Positions 29,757 through 39,266 of a stretch of DNA of 64,000 nucleotides are shown in pieces. Origin of the DNA: Favolaschia claudopus (taxonomy: Eukaryota; Basidiomycota; Agaricomycetes; Agaricales; Mycenaceae); assembly GCA_037176885.1 (NCBI GenBank), contig JAWWNJ010000041.1, positions 124,001-188,000 of the forward strand, given 5' to 3'. The translations under genes and the position numbers were made by a program. Under the pieces are notes generated by a model, which saw nothing but the letters and a program-made list of their open reading frames with translations, did no database searches and had not been told where the DNA came from. How positions within the stretch are numbered: the stretch's first letter is position 1; each line of letters begins with the position of its first letter.

Positions 29757-31837
29757 CTAGAATTCGGGCACCGGAATTGGGATTAAGAGAACGTTTAAAG
29801 CAATGCAGAACGCTCCTATGATCCAAAACGCTTTCCCTGTAGCCGTTTGAAACCGGAAGATAAGGGCGAATATTATTCCCCCCAGATTTCCGAACGCTCC
29901 AACGATGCCCGACATTACGCCCTTCGAAGTGGTCGTCAGAATAGTGGTAAGGGCTTGAAAAAAAAACTCACGTTATTGTACGAATTACAGTGCGGCACGA
30001 GGCTGAAGTTCGCGCCATTTCCGACCTCTGAGAAAATGGTGGCGACTGAAAATACACCCATCAACGTTGCCACTAGATGGAAAAGGATTCAACATTAATG
30101 GCCATACAAATTTCAAGCACTCACACGAAGGCAGGTGCGGCGCGGCGTGATTGTTTTGGAGATATAAACCCCCAGCGAGGAAACCGACACCCATAGTCAA
30201 GCCGCAAAACAAAGTCAAGTATTTCTTGCCCTTTGTGCCGTATTTGCGGTATATGGCGTCACCTAGGTACCCTCCAAACGGACGGGTGACGAGGTTGAGG
30301 AAACCGCTACATATTTTCTTCAGTATATATTGTTTGAAGATTTGGATGGACAAACAAGATGGAAGTGTAGTATCCAGCCTTGTTTTGATCAAATCCGCTG
30401 ATTCGCTTGTTGAGCAGAGTGAACAGTAGATTTTCCATTTGAGCATCGAGAGCGAGTTCCTGATGAAATAGTCAGTCTTGCTCTCGACAAACTCTGGATT
30501 CTTGGAGAAGCTTACAAGCCCAAAGGTTGTGAGATACGCAAGTGCTGGCAGCCATGTCAATGGGCTCACTAGAATCTTCATCGCCGTCTTGAACGTCAAG
30601 GACTCGTTCACCGCGAAATCGACCGTAGATATGCCACTTTCATTAACGGAATGTACTTGCACATCCCCCTCCTCTGACGCTTTCTTGTCTTGTGATAATT
30701 TTTCATCTGCGTCCCTATGAACTTGATGACCACGAGCAATAGCAATTGCCGTAGCAGGTAAACTGTGGCGTTGAGACCAAGCGCCTGCAGGATGATCTTG
30801 ACCGAACATGAGAGTAAGAGCCGCGACAGTGAGAAGAATCGGAACCCTGGAGATTATTTTTTAGTAGTTTCGACATGTTGCGATAACTCGAAAACGATAT
30901 ACGGTACAACAGCGAAGGCAGCTCTCCACGCTGAGTGCTCTGAAAGGCCGTTCGAACGCAGACTCGAATAGGTAGAGACCATGATTGCAAACGTAGCCCC
31001 TCCGCTGAACCAGAATCAGAATCAGGGCAGGTTCGATAACAGAAATCAACCAATATAAACCAACCCCATATTTCCCCAACCAGCAACGAACGCATTTGCG
31101 GTACCGACAATGTTTTTATCGAAAAAGCAAGAAGTCCACGCTTGACATGGAATGAATGTGCCCCCCAGTATTCCGATGAAAAATCTCAACGCATACAGCG
31201 TTTGCGCGTTGTGTGCGGTACCCGCCAAACCGGATGGGATCGCCCCGAGGACAAGTAAGCCTAGGAAAACAATTTAACTTGTGACGCGATACAGGAATCA
31301 AACAATGCAGTCCGTACCAGCCATGACTTTTCGAGGACCATAACGGTCTACGAGCGGGCCAGCCCAAATTCGAACAACTAATGTTGCCACGAGAGCGATA
31401 ATGTTGGAGTTGGCGATTTCGGCTTGGGTGAGCTTCAAGTCGCTTTTGATAGCATCTGGAATCAGTGGCGGAAAGGCGAACCACGATAGGAACGCGACGA
31501 AGAAGCCGACTGCAAAGGAGCATGCTCGGTTTCGTGTCCTCAAAACGATGCCGGCGCGAACTTACGCCAGGAAAGATGGAAGGACCGTGAGTAAGGGTTT
31601 GATAGGTTGAATATCGGGAGGGTGTAGGATTTCCGATTCATGGGGTTTATCTTTGGAGCGTTATCATGGTCAAACTTTATTTCTCTAGCAGGCGATAGTA
31701 GCTATCTATCTCACCACGGGTTGCTTCCACAAATGCGACCACTCGAAAGGCGGTGGACCGCTCCTCCAATCGTGCGCTGGGACTGGCGGAAGATCTTGCG
31801 ACTCGGGTAGTCTCTTTTCTTGGGGAGAGTTTGACAT
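29757..31837 (-). CDS. nrt2: Nitrate transporter, NRT2/CrnA family
   Basis: Ten exons: 31837-31715, 31650-31566, 31509-31318, 31260-31065, 31004-30903, 30846-30516, 30459-30356, 30306-30125, 30072-29972, 29921-29757; 526 residues. It is a twelve-helix proton-coupled nitrate importer of the plasma membrane (MFS, NNP family). Both nitrate signatures are intact: AGWGNMGGG (about 191-200) and VGAFGNLGG (about 479-487). The substrate arginines known from CrnA/NrtA are kept: Arg116 in LVVRIWAGP and Arg386 in LVTRPFGG. A long hydrophilic loop (about 255-320) lies between helices 6 and 7, as in fungal homologues. Nitrate and nitrite reductase genes, usually beside nrt2 in basidiomycetes, are not in the window. 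Confidence 0.95.
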
Positions 31838-31868
31838 CGTAGCAGAAGGCAAGAGCGAGACGGACTTG

Positions 31869-31874
31869 TTATCT
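31869..31874 (-). promoter_or_regulatory. GATA-factor type site before nrt2
   Basis: AGATAA on the gene's strand (TTATCT on +), 32-37 nt before the ATG. It matches the HGATAR site used by AreA/NIT2 nitrogen regulators in fungi. Binding here is inference. Confidence 0.35.
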
Positions 31875-32182
31875 ATACTGGGTTGGAGAAGCAGCGTGGG
31901 GACTTCCTGAATTTTTTGGCTGTAATGTGCCTGTTGTGCCGTTACCTGTAATGTGCTCAGTATTAGCGCGCCGCGGATACCGGAAAACGGAGAATGCCCC
32001 GAAGTTCGAACAGTGTCTGAGCAGTGATACAGACTGGGAGCACGCTTTGTTGATTATTTTCGTGTAAAACAACACCGTTTTAGTATGAAGCGGATGTGCG
32101 TAAAACAGCGCCTTGTCAACTGGTACGTCCCATTCCACTGACCGATTACCATGAACATCCCACACCCAGGAAAGGAAGACAT
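31875..32182. other. Intergenic between nrt2 and an F-box pseudogene
   Basis: Upstream flank of nrt2. Nothing else supported. Confidence 0.45.
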
Positions 32183-33400
32183 CTACCTCTGATTTACCAG
32201 CAATAGATGGGTGTCGGCGACACGTATCATGGCAGTACATCGGCCTGCGTAAGCATCGTTAGCGCAGAGATAATCAAAGGTAGACCGTCTCACCAAGGAA
32301 CGGGATTCCAAGGCGGACATGAGGCTCTCATATGCAACCTCATCACTTGCTATCCTTTTTCGACCCGCAGCCTCACCCACGACGTGGGCCTGACCAGGAG
32401 CGAGCACGAGATATTCGTAACGGTATAGGAATTGCGGCGCATATATCATTTCGAATCGAAAGGAACGAAGATGCACAAGCTCATCTTGCAGCGTTTGGAA
32501 GACGCTGTGCCAGGGGCGCGAATACACGCCATCATTGGGATGTTCGTGTTCGCCACCGTAAACGGAGCAGTCGGAAAGGGTAAGATGCTTCAGCGTTGCC
32601 TTGTGCCGCGCTATGAACTCGAGAGCGTCGTAGTCAGGGCGAGTGTGATTGAGGACGAAGTTATCCAGCTGTAGATGTGTGATTGCGGGGAGGTGGATAG
32701 AGGACAAAAGTAGTGCTCGCACTACCCCGACAGGATGAGAGAATCGCATAGAGAGCGAGGTGAGGCCGGGTGCGTGTTGTAGAATGCGCAAAAGGGACCC
32801 TTGGAAGAAGTCCCCTTCCTCAGATAGATTGTGAGCCAGAACGGATATGACTAGCGTTCTTAACGAGCGAAATATCTGGAGGAATCCCGCGGTACTATAG
32901 ACATCGTCACGCAGAGCCACTACATTGAGAAGCGTCAGCGAAGATAGTTGGCGAGGCGGGTGGGCCGCCAGACTGGCGAATGATCCAAGCTGTAAGAGTC
33001 GGAAACGATATGGAACCTCGTCCGAAGCTGAACGGAGAACACTGAAGTCGAAATGCAGAGCCTGAAGATTACTGAACCTGTCTAAGCGGGAAAATGCGGC
33101 ACACAGGGAAGTTCTGGTGTCTCGCTTCTGCGCCGCACTCGAAGAGGCTATCTCCTCATTATGGGCTCCTTTGAAAGAGATTTCTCGAACGGCTGATCGG
33201 GTTCCTGCAGCGCCTTCTTGTAGGCACAACAGCCAATCTGCGCTGTAAATTTGCTCTTAGACTACAACCACGCGAAAGATGAGCGGCGCGGCCAAGGTAT
33301 TGAGTGTTTGCGACGCGAGGCGAACCTCGAGTAGGTCCGAAACTCTTTCCCCTTGCTGAAGAATGAGAATGAGGAGCTCTTCCGGCAAACTATCGGACAT
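32183..33400 (-). pseudogene. F-box protein (cluster family) with one in-frame TAA
   Basis: Start ATG 33400 sits in the same ACCACCATGTC context as the intact paralogue at 39267, and the frame is open to 32183 except for TAA at 33259-33257. There the paralogue reads VVVKEKIYSADWL and this copy VVV-stop-EQIYSADWL, so the Lys codon was lost. The rest matches to the end: CLQEG, RFRLLQL, YDALEFIARHKATLKHL, VYGGE and SRSLVRR. With the stop, only a 47-residue F-box fragment can be made, unless translation restarts downstream. An intron over the stop would be 23 nt, too short. Confidence 0.75.
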
Positions 33401-34232
33401 GGTGGTGGTTCATGATCAGGCTTCAAGGTACTGTAGTACTTATTCCCACGCCGACAATTCTCTCTTTTGTACGCCCATCTTGTCCTATCTCGTCCGAAAC
33501 TCTGCAGCCATCGGTCACTGTAGAAGGCACTATCTTTTGCGCAGCCGCTCTGAAGCGACTCGAAGTGCCGTGCAAGAGAGGATAATAACTCAAACATGAT
33601 CGTGCTCGAAATATTCACTCGTGGCACTCATGTCAAGCGCAACGAATACCTCAACGCCGCCTGAAAAGCCGCATTCGGGACCGTGCCGTGTAATCTACCT
33701 ACCTACCTACCTACCTCTGGTCTAGCTCTATTTGAGGCGATGAACGACCTCAGAGTGCCACAAGCATTCCATAGCTGCAACATCGTTCCCAGATTCCACT
33801 CGCTGCCACCCCCGGGTCTTTGTCTCTTTGTGTGCTTGACGAGGTCTCAAGCCATGTCACATTGCGGGATAATTTCCGTCCATTGTCGACTCGGCAACTC
33901 AAGTGGGCAGGCAGGTCGGGAATCTTCCACCGACACGCAGTGCAATTCTGGCAAAGCAGCATCCCATCTAAACTCTCATCGCCCCTGCGAGTCTCATTGA
34001 GGATTTCGCAGGTGTCGCCTACGATTCCGTCTCAGGCACGACAAGGCGGCCTTCGAGCATCTCGCCCTGAGCTGCTGTACGGTCTACTTACGGCGGCAAC
34101 CCGGATGGATGCGGAACGGGGGCAGCGCTCGGTTATGCGTCGATTTGAGGAGAACACTTAAAGGTGACTGTCCATCCGATCCCGGTCTGAGTATCCATCA
34201 TCGTGTCGTTCTTGCGCTTCGAGGGCGACACG
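33401..34232. other. Intergenic, no supported gene
   Basis: Contains a CTAC microsatellite (33695-33716). The open frames have no domain. Confidence 0.45.
33695..33716. repeat. CTAC tetranucleotide microsatellite
   Basis: Five full CTAC units plus CT. Confidence 0.9.
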
Positions 34233-34340
34233 GAAAGGGAGATGGAGGAGTTGGATGATGAGGCCTCTTGTCGATGTCTGTCCTGCCTGTCCGCCCGTGA
34301 GGTTTCTCGTTCGTACGTCGTGTCTTGCCCCACATTGTAT
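34233..34340 (-). repeat. Diverged repeat, partner at 38311-38410 (+)
   Basis: Read on the - strand, this segment shares ATGTGGGGC(A/G)AGA, ACGACG, AC(G/-)GGCG, CAGGACAGAC, GACAAGAGG and CATCC(A/C)ACTC with 38311-38410 on the + strand, in the same order. The two copies are in inverted orientation about 4 kb apart and flank the DUF7730 gene and two F-box loci. It may be a remnant of a duplicated 3' exon; the parent gene is not recognised. Confidence 0.55.
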
Positions 34341-34919
34341 TGGTAGTCTCATCGCAAAGGCTCCGGATGAGCTGAGCGCGATTCTGATACACCGGGATCT
34401 CCATGAGCGAAAGAAAGCCCGGGCCGCTGCGTCCTTTCGAGGGCTCTATCTGTTCATGGGGTGTGCTAGTTCGTTAATGTGGACTCGAATGTTGCAAGGC
34501 ATCTGGAAAGGAACGCTCTTGAAGGCGCGCACAAAGATCTGCATGTTGCCCTGATGTCTACTCCGCCTCCTCGGTCCCGGTATTTCAGTTGTGTAAAATC
34601 CATTGCTGTCCGTTGACTTATTGTTGATTTATTTCAAGGACGACGTGAGTGCTGTGGTTGTATTTTTTAGTAGACAGACCTGTTAGCTTGCTCTTAAAGA
34701 TCACACTGGTGTTGGCTCTCAGTTCTACTGGTTGAACAGATTCCGATGTCAAAGTTAGTCTTGCCTCCCTCTTCTGCAGGCAATTGTCTTATCCTATCCA
34801 ACGACGCATTCTTTAAGCCTGACGACAGCCTATCTTGAGATATCTTCCCCTGATTCAATTCAACAGCAGTTGATGCTTCCCTCGATTCCGGCGGCCACAG
34901 CCATCGGTTGTAGCTATAC
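34341..34919. other. Intergenic, no supported gene
   Basis: Short frames without domains. Confidence 0.45.
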
Positions 34920-34927
34920 TATATATA
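34920..34927 (+). promoter_or_regulatory. TATA box of the DUF7730 gene
   Basis: TATATATA, 112 nt before the ATG at 35039. Confidence 0.4.
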
Positions 34928-35038
34928 CACACGGCTTGTCCCCAACCCCGGGTCACCCAGCTCCTACGCTCAGTCAATTTACCTGGAGCAAGCTCACGTA
35001 TAACTAACTCACTTCACTGCCGCCATTGTAGTCGTTCA

Positions 35039-35944
35039 ATGGTTTCAAGAGCGATGAAGACCTTTGCCAAAAACCTCGGGATAGCTATGGGATACGTCAG
35101 CTTCATGGTTGTCTGCCCCTGCTTGTTTTGCTTCATACTATGCAATCAAGCGACAGGCAAATGCGGCACACGCGGACACTGGCCATGGCATTCGGCAAGT
35201 TATGCTGCCAAATCTCCATCACCCAGATTTTCATCTCTCCCTCCTCACGTTGATCTACGACGCGTCAACCGGCCACAACCCGAAACCTGCGCCTTCTTCA
35301 AGCTCCCTTTCGAAGTACGGGAGATGATTTACGAAGAGCTGTTCAGCAGACGGCTGATTTTCCTGGGACATAAATTGACCGATAGCCGTTGCGCCGCAAT
35401 CAGGTCATGGAGTTGTCTGCCCGATGACCCTTTGGCGCATATGCCCATTGGCGCTCTACTAGAATCTCCCGTCTCAGGGGTATCGACGGGTCTCCTGCTA
35501 TCCTGCCGACAAACATACTTCGAAGGACTCCCGATCCTGCATCGGACAAACACGTTTCACATATGGGCCTCCCAGCTTGACCAAGTCGTTCGTTGCGGCC
35601 TGGGGGAGTATTGCCTTCCCGACATTCGAAGTGTCTACATCGACTTTGATGTACAAGTGTGGCCTGGCACGGGTACTCCTGTTTCCTGGATGACCGTATT
35701 TGCTATCCTTCGAAAGATGGGACTTGAACAAGTGGCGTTCGATATGGGCAGGCAGACACAAATAGGGGCCTATCTCGACACCGAGCGGGGACGCCGTTCG
35801 CTCGCGCTTGGGAACTTGAAGCGGCTGGAGATCTGGTTCCGGGTCAGGTCTCATTTGCTTGACGAGGAGAGGAGCAATGCGAGGGATAAACGCCTCGCTG
35901 AGTTGCGGGAAGCGATCACTGCGCCGACAGACTATGAACGGTAA
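35039..35944 (+). CDS. DUF7730-type protein with N-terminal membrane segment
   Basis: A single exon of 301 residues. A hydrophobic stretch at about 13-35 (YVSFMVVCPCLFCFILC) could anchor it in a membrane. The DUF7730 core follows: FFKLPFEVREMIYEEL at about 87-102, which resembles the helix-turn of F-box/2EXR domains, and LLLSCRQTYFEGLPILHRTN at about 155-174. The family is widespread and expanded in fungi; no function has been shown. The C-terminal half (YCLPDIRSVYIDFDVQVW onward) is shared with the broken locus at 18262-19167. It lies within the F-box cluster, but its sequence is not of that family. Confidence 0.75.
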   Translation: MVSRAMKTFAKNLGIAMGYVSFMVVCPCLFCFILCNQATGKCGTRGHWPWHSASYAAKSPSPRFSSLPPHVDLRRVNRPQPETCAFFKLPFEVREMIYEELFSRRLIFLGHKLTDSRCAAIRSWSCLPDDPLAHMPIGALLESPVSGVSTGLLLSCRQTYFEGLPILHRTNTFHIWASQLDQVVRCGLGEYCLPDIRSVYIDFDVQVWPGTGTPVSWMTVFAILRKMGLEQVAFDMGRQTQIGAYLDTERGRRSLALGNLKRLEIWFRVRSHLLDEERSNARDKRLAELREAITAPTDYER

Positions 35945-36099
35945 ATGTTATGTGAACAAATTCTGTCGCGCGTAGGACATGACTGAAATGGACTCGAAAG
36001 ACCCTGGAAGATTGCATTCAGCTTTACATACTCGGCGAAGGAGAAGGGTTGGACATACGCTCGAGTCACAACTTCATAGCATTCGTTTCCATTACTAGT

Positions 36100-36619
36100 C
36101 ACGCTTCCCAGTAGCCCGAAAATCTGAGGCAATTGGTCCCAGAAAGCCTGTTGAGCTTCACTATACGTCTGCTTCAACGACGAGATACATCTATGGCATA
36201 AGGCGTCCATCTGAGATGGCGCATCCGAATCACGAAGGGTCTCAAACTCCGGTATGTATTCATTATCAAGGGCCTCAAAGCAGAAACGCAACTTCTGTAG
36301 GTTTTCGAAGCGTTCAAGGCATTCCTGGTGTCCTCGTTCTGAGCATCGGTCGCAGCCACTATCTCTTGAAAGCTCGCGCCCTCGAAGTCAACTTCTTTAA
36401 CAGCATCTCTAGCCTCCGAGGTGCCTTCTTGTAAACACACAAGCCAGTCTGCACTGTAGAGTTTCTCCTTGACCATGGGAATGCGGAAGATTAACAGCGC
36501 GGCGAGGCTACTGAGCAGTTTCGACGCAAGCGGAGCGTTCATTGAGTTTCGATCAGGCTGCGTGGCATGCACTTGAGGAGGGTGAGCATGAGGAGGTCTA
36601 CGGGTATATGACGGGACAT
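36100..36619 (-). pseudogene. F-box/BTB chimaeric pseudogene
   Basis: From ATG 36619 the DNA follows the F-box gene at 39267 closely, including LASKLLSSLAA and the stretch KLYSADWLVCLQEGTSEARD. Small indels near 36560 shift the frame early. The match continues to ALDNEYIPEFETL and ends at DAPS near 36213. At that point the sequence changes to the C-terminal module of the BTB proteins: ALCHRCISSLKQTYSEAQQA, then FWDQLPQIFGL, comparable to MCSKCLKTLKEIHQDARQTF in the BTB gene at 25225. After that it decays. So a 5' F-box fragment was joined to a BTB 3' fragment, and the result is disabled by frameshifts. Confidence 0.7.
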
Positions 36620-36772
36620 GGTAGTTATGGTTCAAGACAAGTTTTCTGAATGGCAATTCCCACGCACCCGAGTTTCCTTGTTACTCCCATCTTGTCTCAT
36701 CGACGATAGGCCAAAATACAGACGAAAGAGGTCATTTCTAACTTGGAAGCAATTTGTCCGACACTGCGCCTC

Positions 36773-36799
36773 TTCAAGCTTCAAGCTTCAAGCTTCAAG
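36773..36799. repeat. TTCAAGC heptamer repeat
   Basis: Four copies of TTCAAGC (the last lacks its C), about 130 bp before the ATG of the F-box gene at 36930. Confidence 0.85.
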
Positions 36800-36929
36800 T
36801 TGAGCCAGTCTTGAGAATCCGAGCTTTCACCACGATCACCAACGCTACGTGTTGCCTGCTAGCTGCACCTACCGTATTACCGTATTTACCTGGGTTCTGG
36901 AGCTCTCCGCTGGTTCATTGTACGACTAC

Positions 36930-38141
36930 ATGCATCCATTAGCTCTTCCATCGGAGCTTCTCATTCTCATCCTCGCTTTCGTCGAGAACACTTCCGACCT
37001 CTCGAACCTCCGCCTGGCATCACACACCCTCAACTCCCTCGTCGTGCCCCTCCTTTTCCGTACAATCGTCGTAACCGACGACATCACCAGCGCAAACCGG
37101 CTCATTTCTCTCCAAACCGCCGCCGGCGACGAAAGCAGAACCGCCGTGCAAGAGATCATCTTCCGCGGACGACGAAGCGACGCACGCACCGCCGTGTTCC
37201 TCGACGCCACCAGCAAACCCGCTCGGCGCACCAGAGCCGCCCTCGCTACAGCGTTCTCTCAGCTCGGTGCCAAATTCATCAATCTACACACTATTAAACT
37301 CGATTTCCATCCCTTTCGCCAGCTCGAAAAGGTGTCCATATCCCCGCCTCCCACCCACCTCCACCTGCTCCAGCTCGGATTGCTCCGCGCCCTGTCCGCT
37401 CACCCTCCGCCTCCCTCCCTCTCCTCGCTGACTCTCATCAACCTCATTCCCACCTCGGACATGATTCCCCTCGATGAGGATCTCTTCCATCAACTAACGC
37501 TCTTAGAACTCTCCGTCCTCGGAGACGGGGCGTACAACGCAGCAGTCTTGTGCGACTTCTGGGAAACCAGCATCGCATCCTTACTAAACCACGCTGCACC
37601 GCGCCTCACCTCGCTCGCCCTCTCCAGCATCACCAACCAACACCCCGCCGGCGTCCGCCCTCGACTCCCTTTCAACTCCACTCTGCACTTCCCCTTCCTC
37701 ACCAATCTATCCTTAATCAACTTCATCTTCGCTCCCACTCACGCCGCTGACTCCCCCGACCACGATCTCCTCGCCTTCATCCTGCGTCACAAATCCACCC
37801 TCACACACCTCGCCCTCTCCTACTGCGCCGTCTACGGCGGCGACTCGATGCCAGGCGTATACCCCCGCCCCTGGGGCAGCATTTTTCAGCGGCTTCAAGA
37901 GGAGCTGACATATTTGCGTCGCTTTGACTTTGCCTGCATCGTCGGGTTCCACTACGTCGTCCAGCTCGTCCCTCCGGATCACAGCGCCCTCGTGCTGGGG
38001 TTCTTCTACGAGGACGAGGAAGCGCGGGTGAGGATGGAGGAAGGAGATCGTGACGCGTACGAGAGGCTTATGGAGGTTATGAGAGCCCGCGCTTTGGTGA
38101 GTTTCTGTTGTCCTTCATTTGAGCAGAGTCAGGGCTGCTGA
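36930..38141 (+). CDS. F-box protein, cluster family
   Basis: Single-exon model of 403 residues from ATG 36930, placed there because the F-box begins at once: LALPSELLILILAFVENTSD followed by LRLASHTLNSLVVPLLFRTI. The body shares the family layout of the copy at 39267: HLLQLGLLRALSAHPPPPSL, LAFILRHKSTLTHLAL, YCAVYGGD and VYPRPWGSIFQRLQEEL. It probably acts as a substrate adaptor for an SCF ubiquitin ligase. Compared with the paralogue, the last residues (after RARALV) differ. A GTGAGT at 38097 lies exactly there, so a further intron and a short last exon are possible. Codon use is unusually C-rich at third positions compared with its paralogues. Confidence 0.78.
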   Translation: MHPLALPSELLILILAFVENTSDLSNLRLASHTLNSLVVPLLFRTIVVTDDITSANRLISLQTAAGDESRTAVQEIIFRGRRSDARTAVFLDATSKPARRTRAALATAFSQLGAKFINLHTIKLDFHPFRQLEKVSISPPPTHLHLLQLGLLRALSAHPPPPSLSSLTLINLIPTSDMIPLDEDLFHQLTLLELSVLGDGAYNAAVLCDFWETSIASLLNHAAPRLTSLALSSITNQHPAGVRPRLPFNSTLHFPFLTNLSLINFIFAPTHAADSPDHDLLAFILRHKSTLTHLALSYCAVYGGDSMPGVYPRPWGSIFQRLQEELTYLRRFDFACIVGFHYVVQLVPPDHSALVLGFFYEDEEARVRMEEGDRDAYERLMEVMRARALVSFCCPSFEQSQGC

Positions 38142-38310
38142 ACCTGCTTTGGTTTAAGGACGTGGTGTCGTAGCGGAGGCGGGGATTCAATTGCGTTGCG
38201 TATGGATTTTCAGCAAGGATGCTGCTGCCAGCTGCTTTCTTTCTTTTTCTCATGGAGATGCCGGTGTATCAGCCTCGCGTTCATCCTGAATCTATGCGGG
38301 ATGATTCCCA

Positions 38311-38410
38311 TTCCATGTGGGGCGAGAGACGACGAACGACGAACCCTACGGGCGTATGATACAGGACAGACGAAGACAAGAGGCTCGCGGCTGCCTCGTC
38401 ATCCCACTCG
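38311..38410 (+). repeat. Diverged repeat, partner at 34233-34340 (-)
   Basis: See the partner entry. It lies 170 bp after the F-box gene's stop codon. Confidence 0.55.
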
Positions 38411-38689
38411 TTTCGCGACGTGAAGAACGGCATCACGATACTGAAAACAGGAAGCCGGAGTCGAAAGCCAAGTTCTTTTCTACTCAAAGCGACGAGAGCT
38501 TTGCCCCAGTTCCGCATCCATCCATCTGAGTAGCCGGCGTATACCATACAGCAGCTCAGGTCAGGATGCTCGAATTAGGTCCTCTCGAAGGCCGTCTTGT
38601 GCGTGAGGGTGGACTCGTCGACACCGTCGACACCCGCGAGACTCTCGAAGACGAAAGCGTGGGGGTAGAAAATTGACTGCATTCTGCAG

Positions 38690-38990
38690 CGGTTCCGACA
38701 AAGAGGAGCTCCGATGTTCGCGTCACTTCGTCTTAGCTGGCCTCGGTAGCAGCTTGAGGCTGGGATACGTCGTCCTCCTCGTGCCTCCCCGTCCTGGAGT
38801 CTTTCCACGAGGACGAGGAAGCGCGACTGAGCATGCAGTAAGAGATCGTGACGCGTATTGAGAGGTTTATAGAGGATATCAGGATATGAGATCGCGCGCT
38901 TTGGTGAGTTTTCATTGTCCTTCATTTGGGCAGCTTCAAGGCTGAAGCTGCTTTGGGTTCAGGACGTGGTGGCGTAGCGGAGACGGGGAA
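38690..38990 (+). pseudogene. 3' remnant of a cluster-family F-box gene
   Basis: The segment repeats, with indels, the last coding part and 3' flank of the F-box gene at 36930-38180: ACGAGGACGAGGAAGCGCG, then GAGATCGTGACGCGTA, GCGCGCTTTGGTGAGTTT, TTGTCCTTCATTTG and GGACGTGGTG(G/T)CGTAGCGGAG. The frame is broken and no F-box end is nearby, so only the tail survives. Confidence 0.65.
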
Positions 38991-39266
38991 CTGCGTTTCG
39001 AATGAGATTTTCCTATCCATGCCATGGTCGACAGCTTTTGTTCTCTCGATCGTGCTCTATACTGTTTGTGCTCATTCAATTCCTTCCCGAATTGACTTCG
39101 ACGTACATACATGAATCCCTTTAAATTACCACGTTTAATCGTCGGTCGTCCTCGCATTCATCCACTCGTAATCTAAGAGTACATACGAAACGGCCACTAC
39201 AAGAAGAAGAGGAGGACTCGGGTGCGTGGGAATTGCCATCAAGAAAACTCGTCGTCGCAAACCACC

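Noticed and set aside
33237..33259. Intron that would remove the TAA in the F-box pseudogene
   Set aside because: The only GT...CAG pair around it spans 23 nt, below any plausible intron length here.
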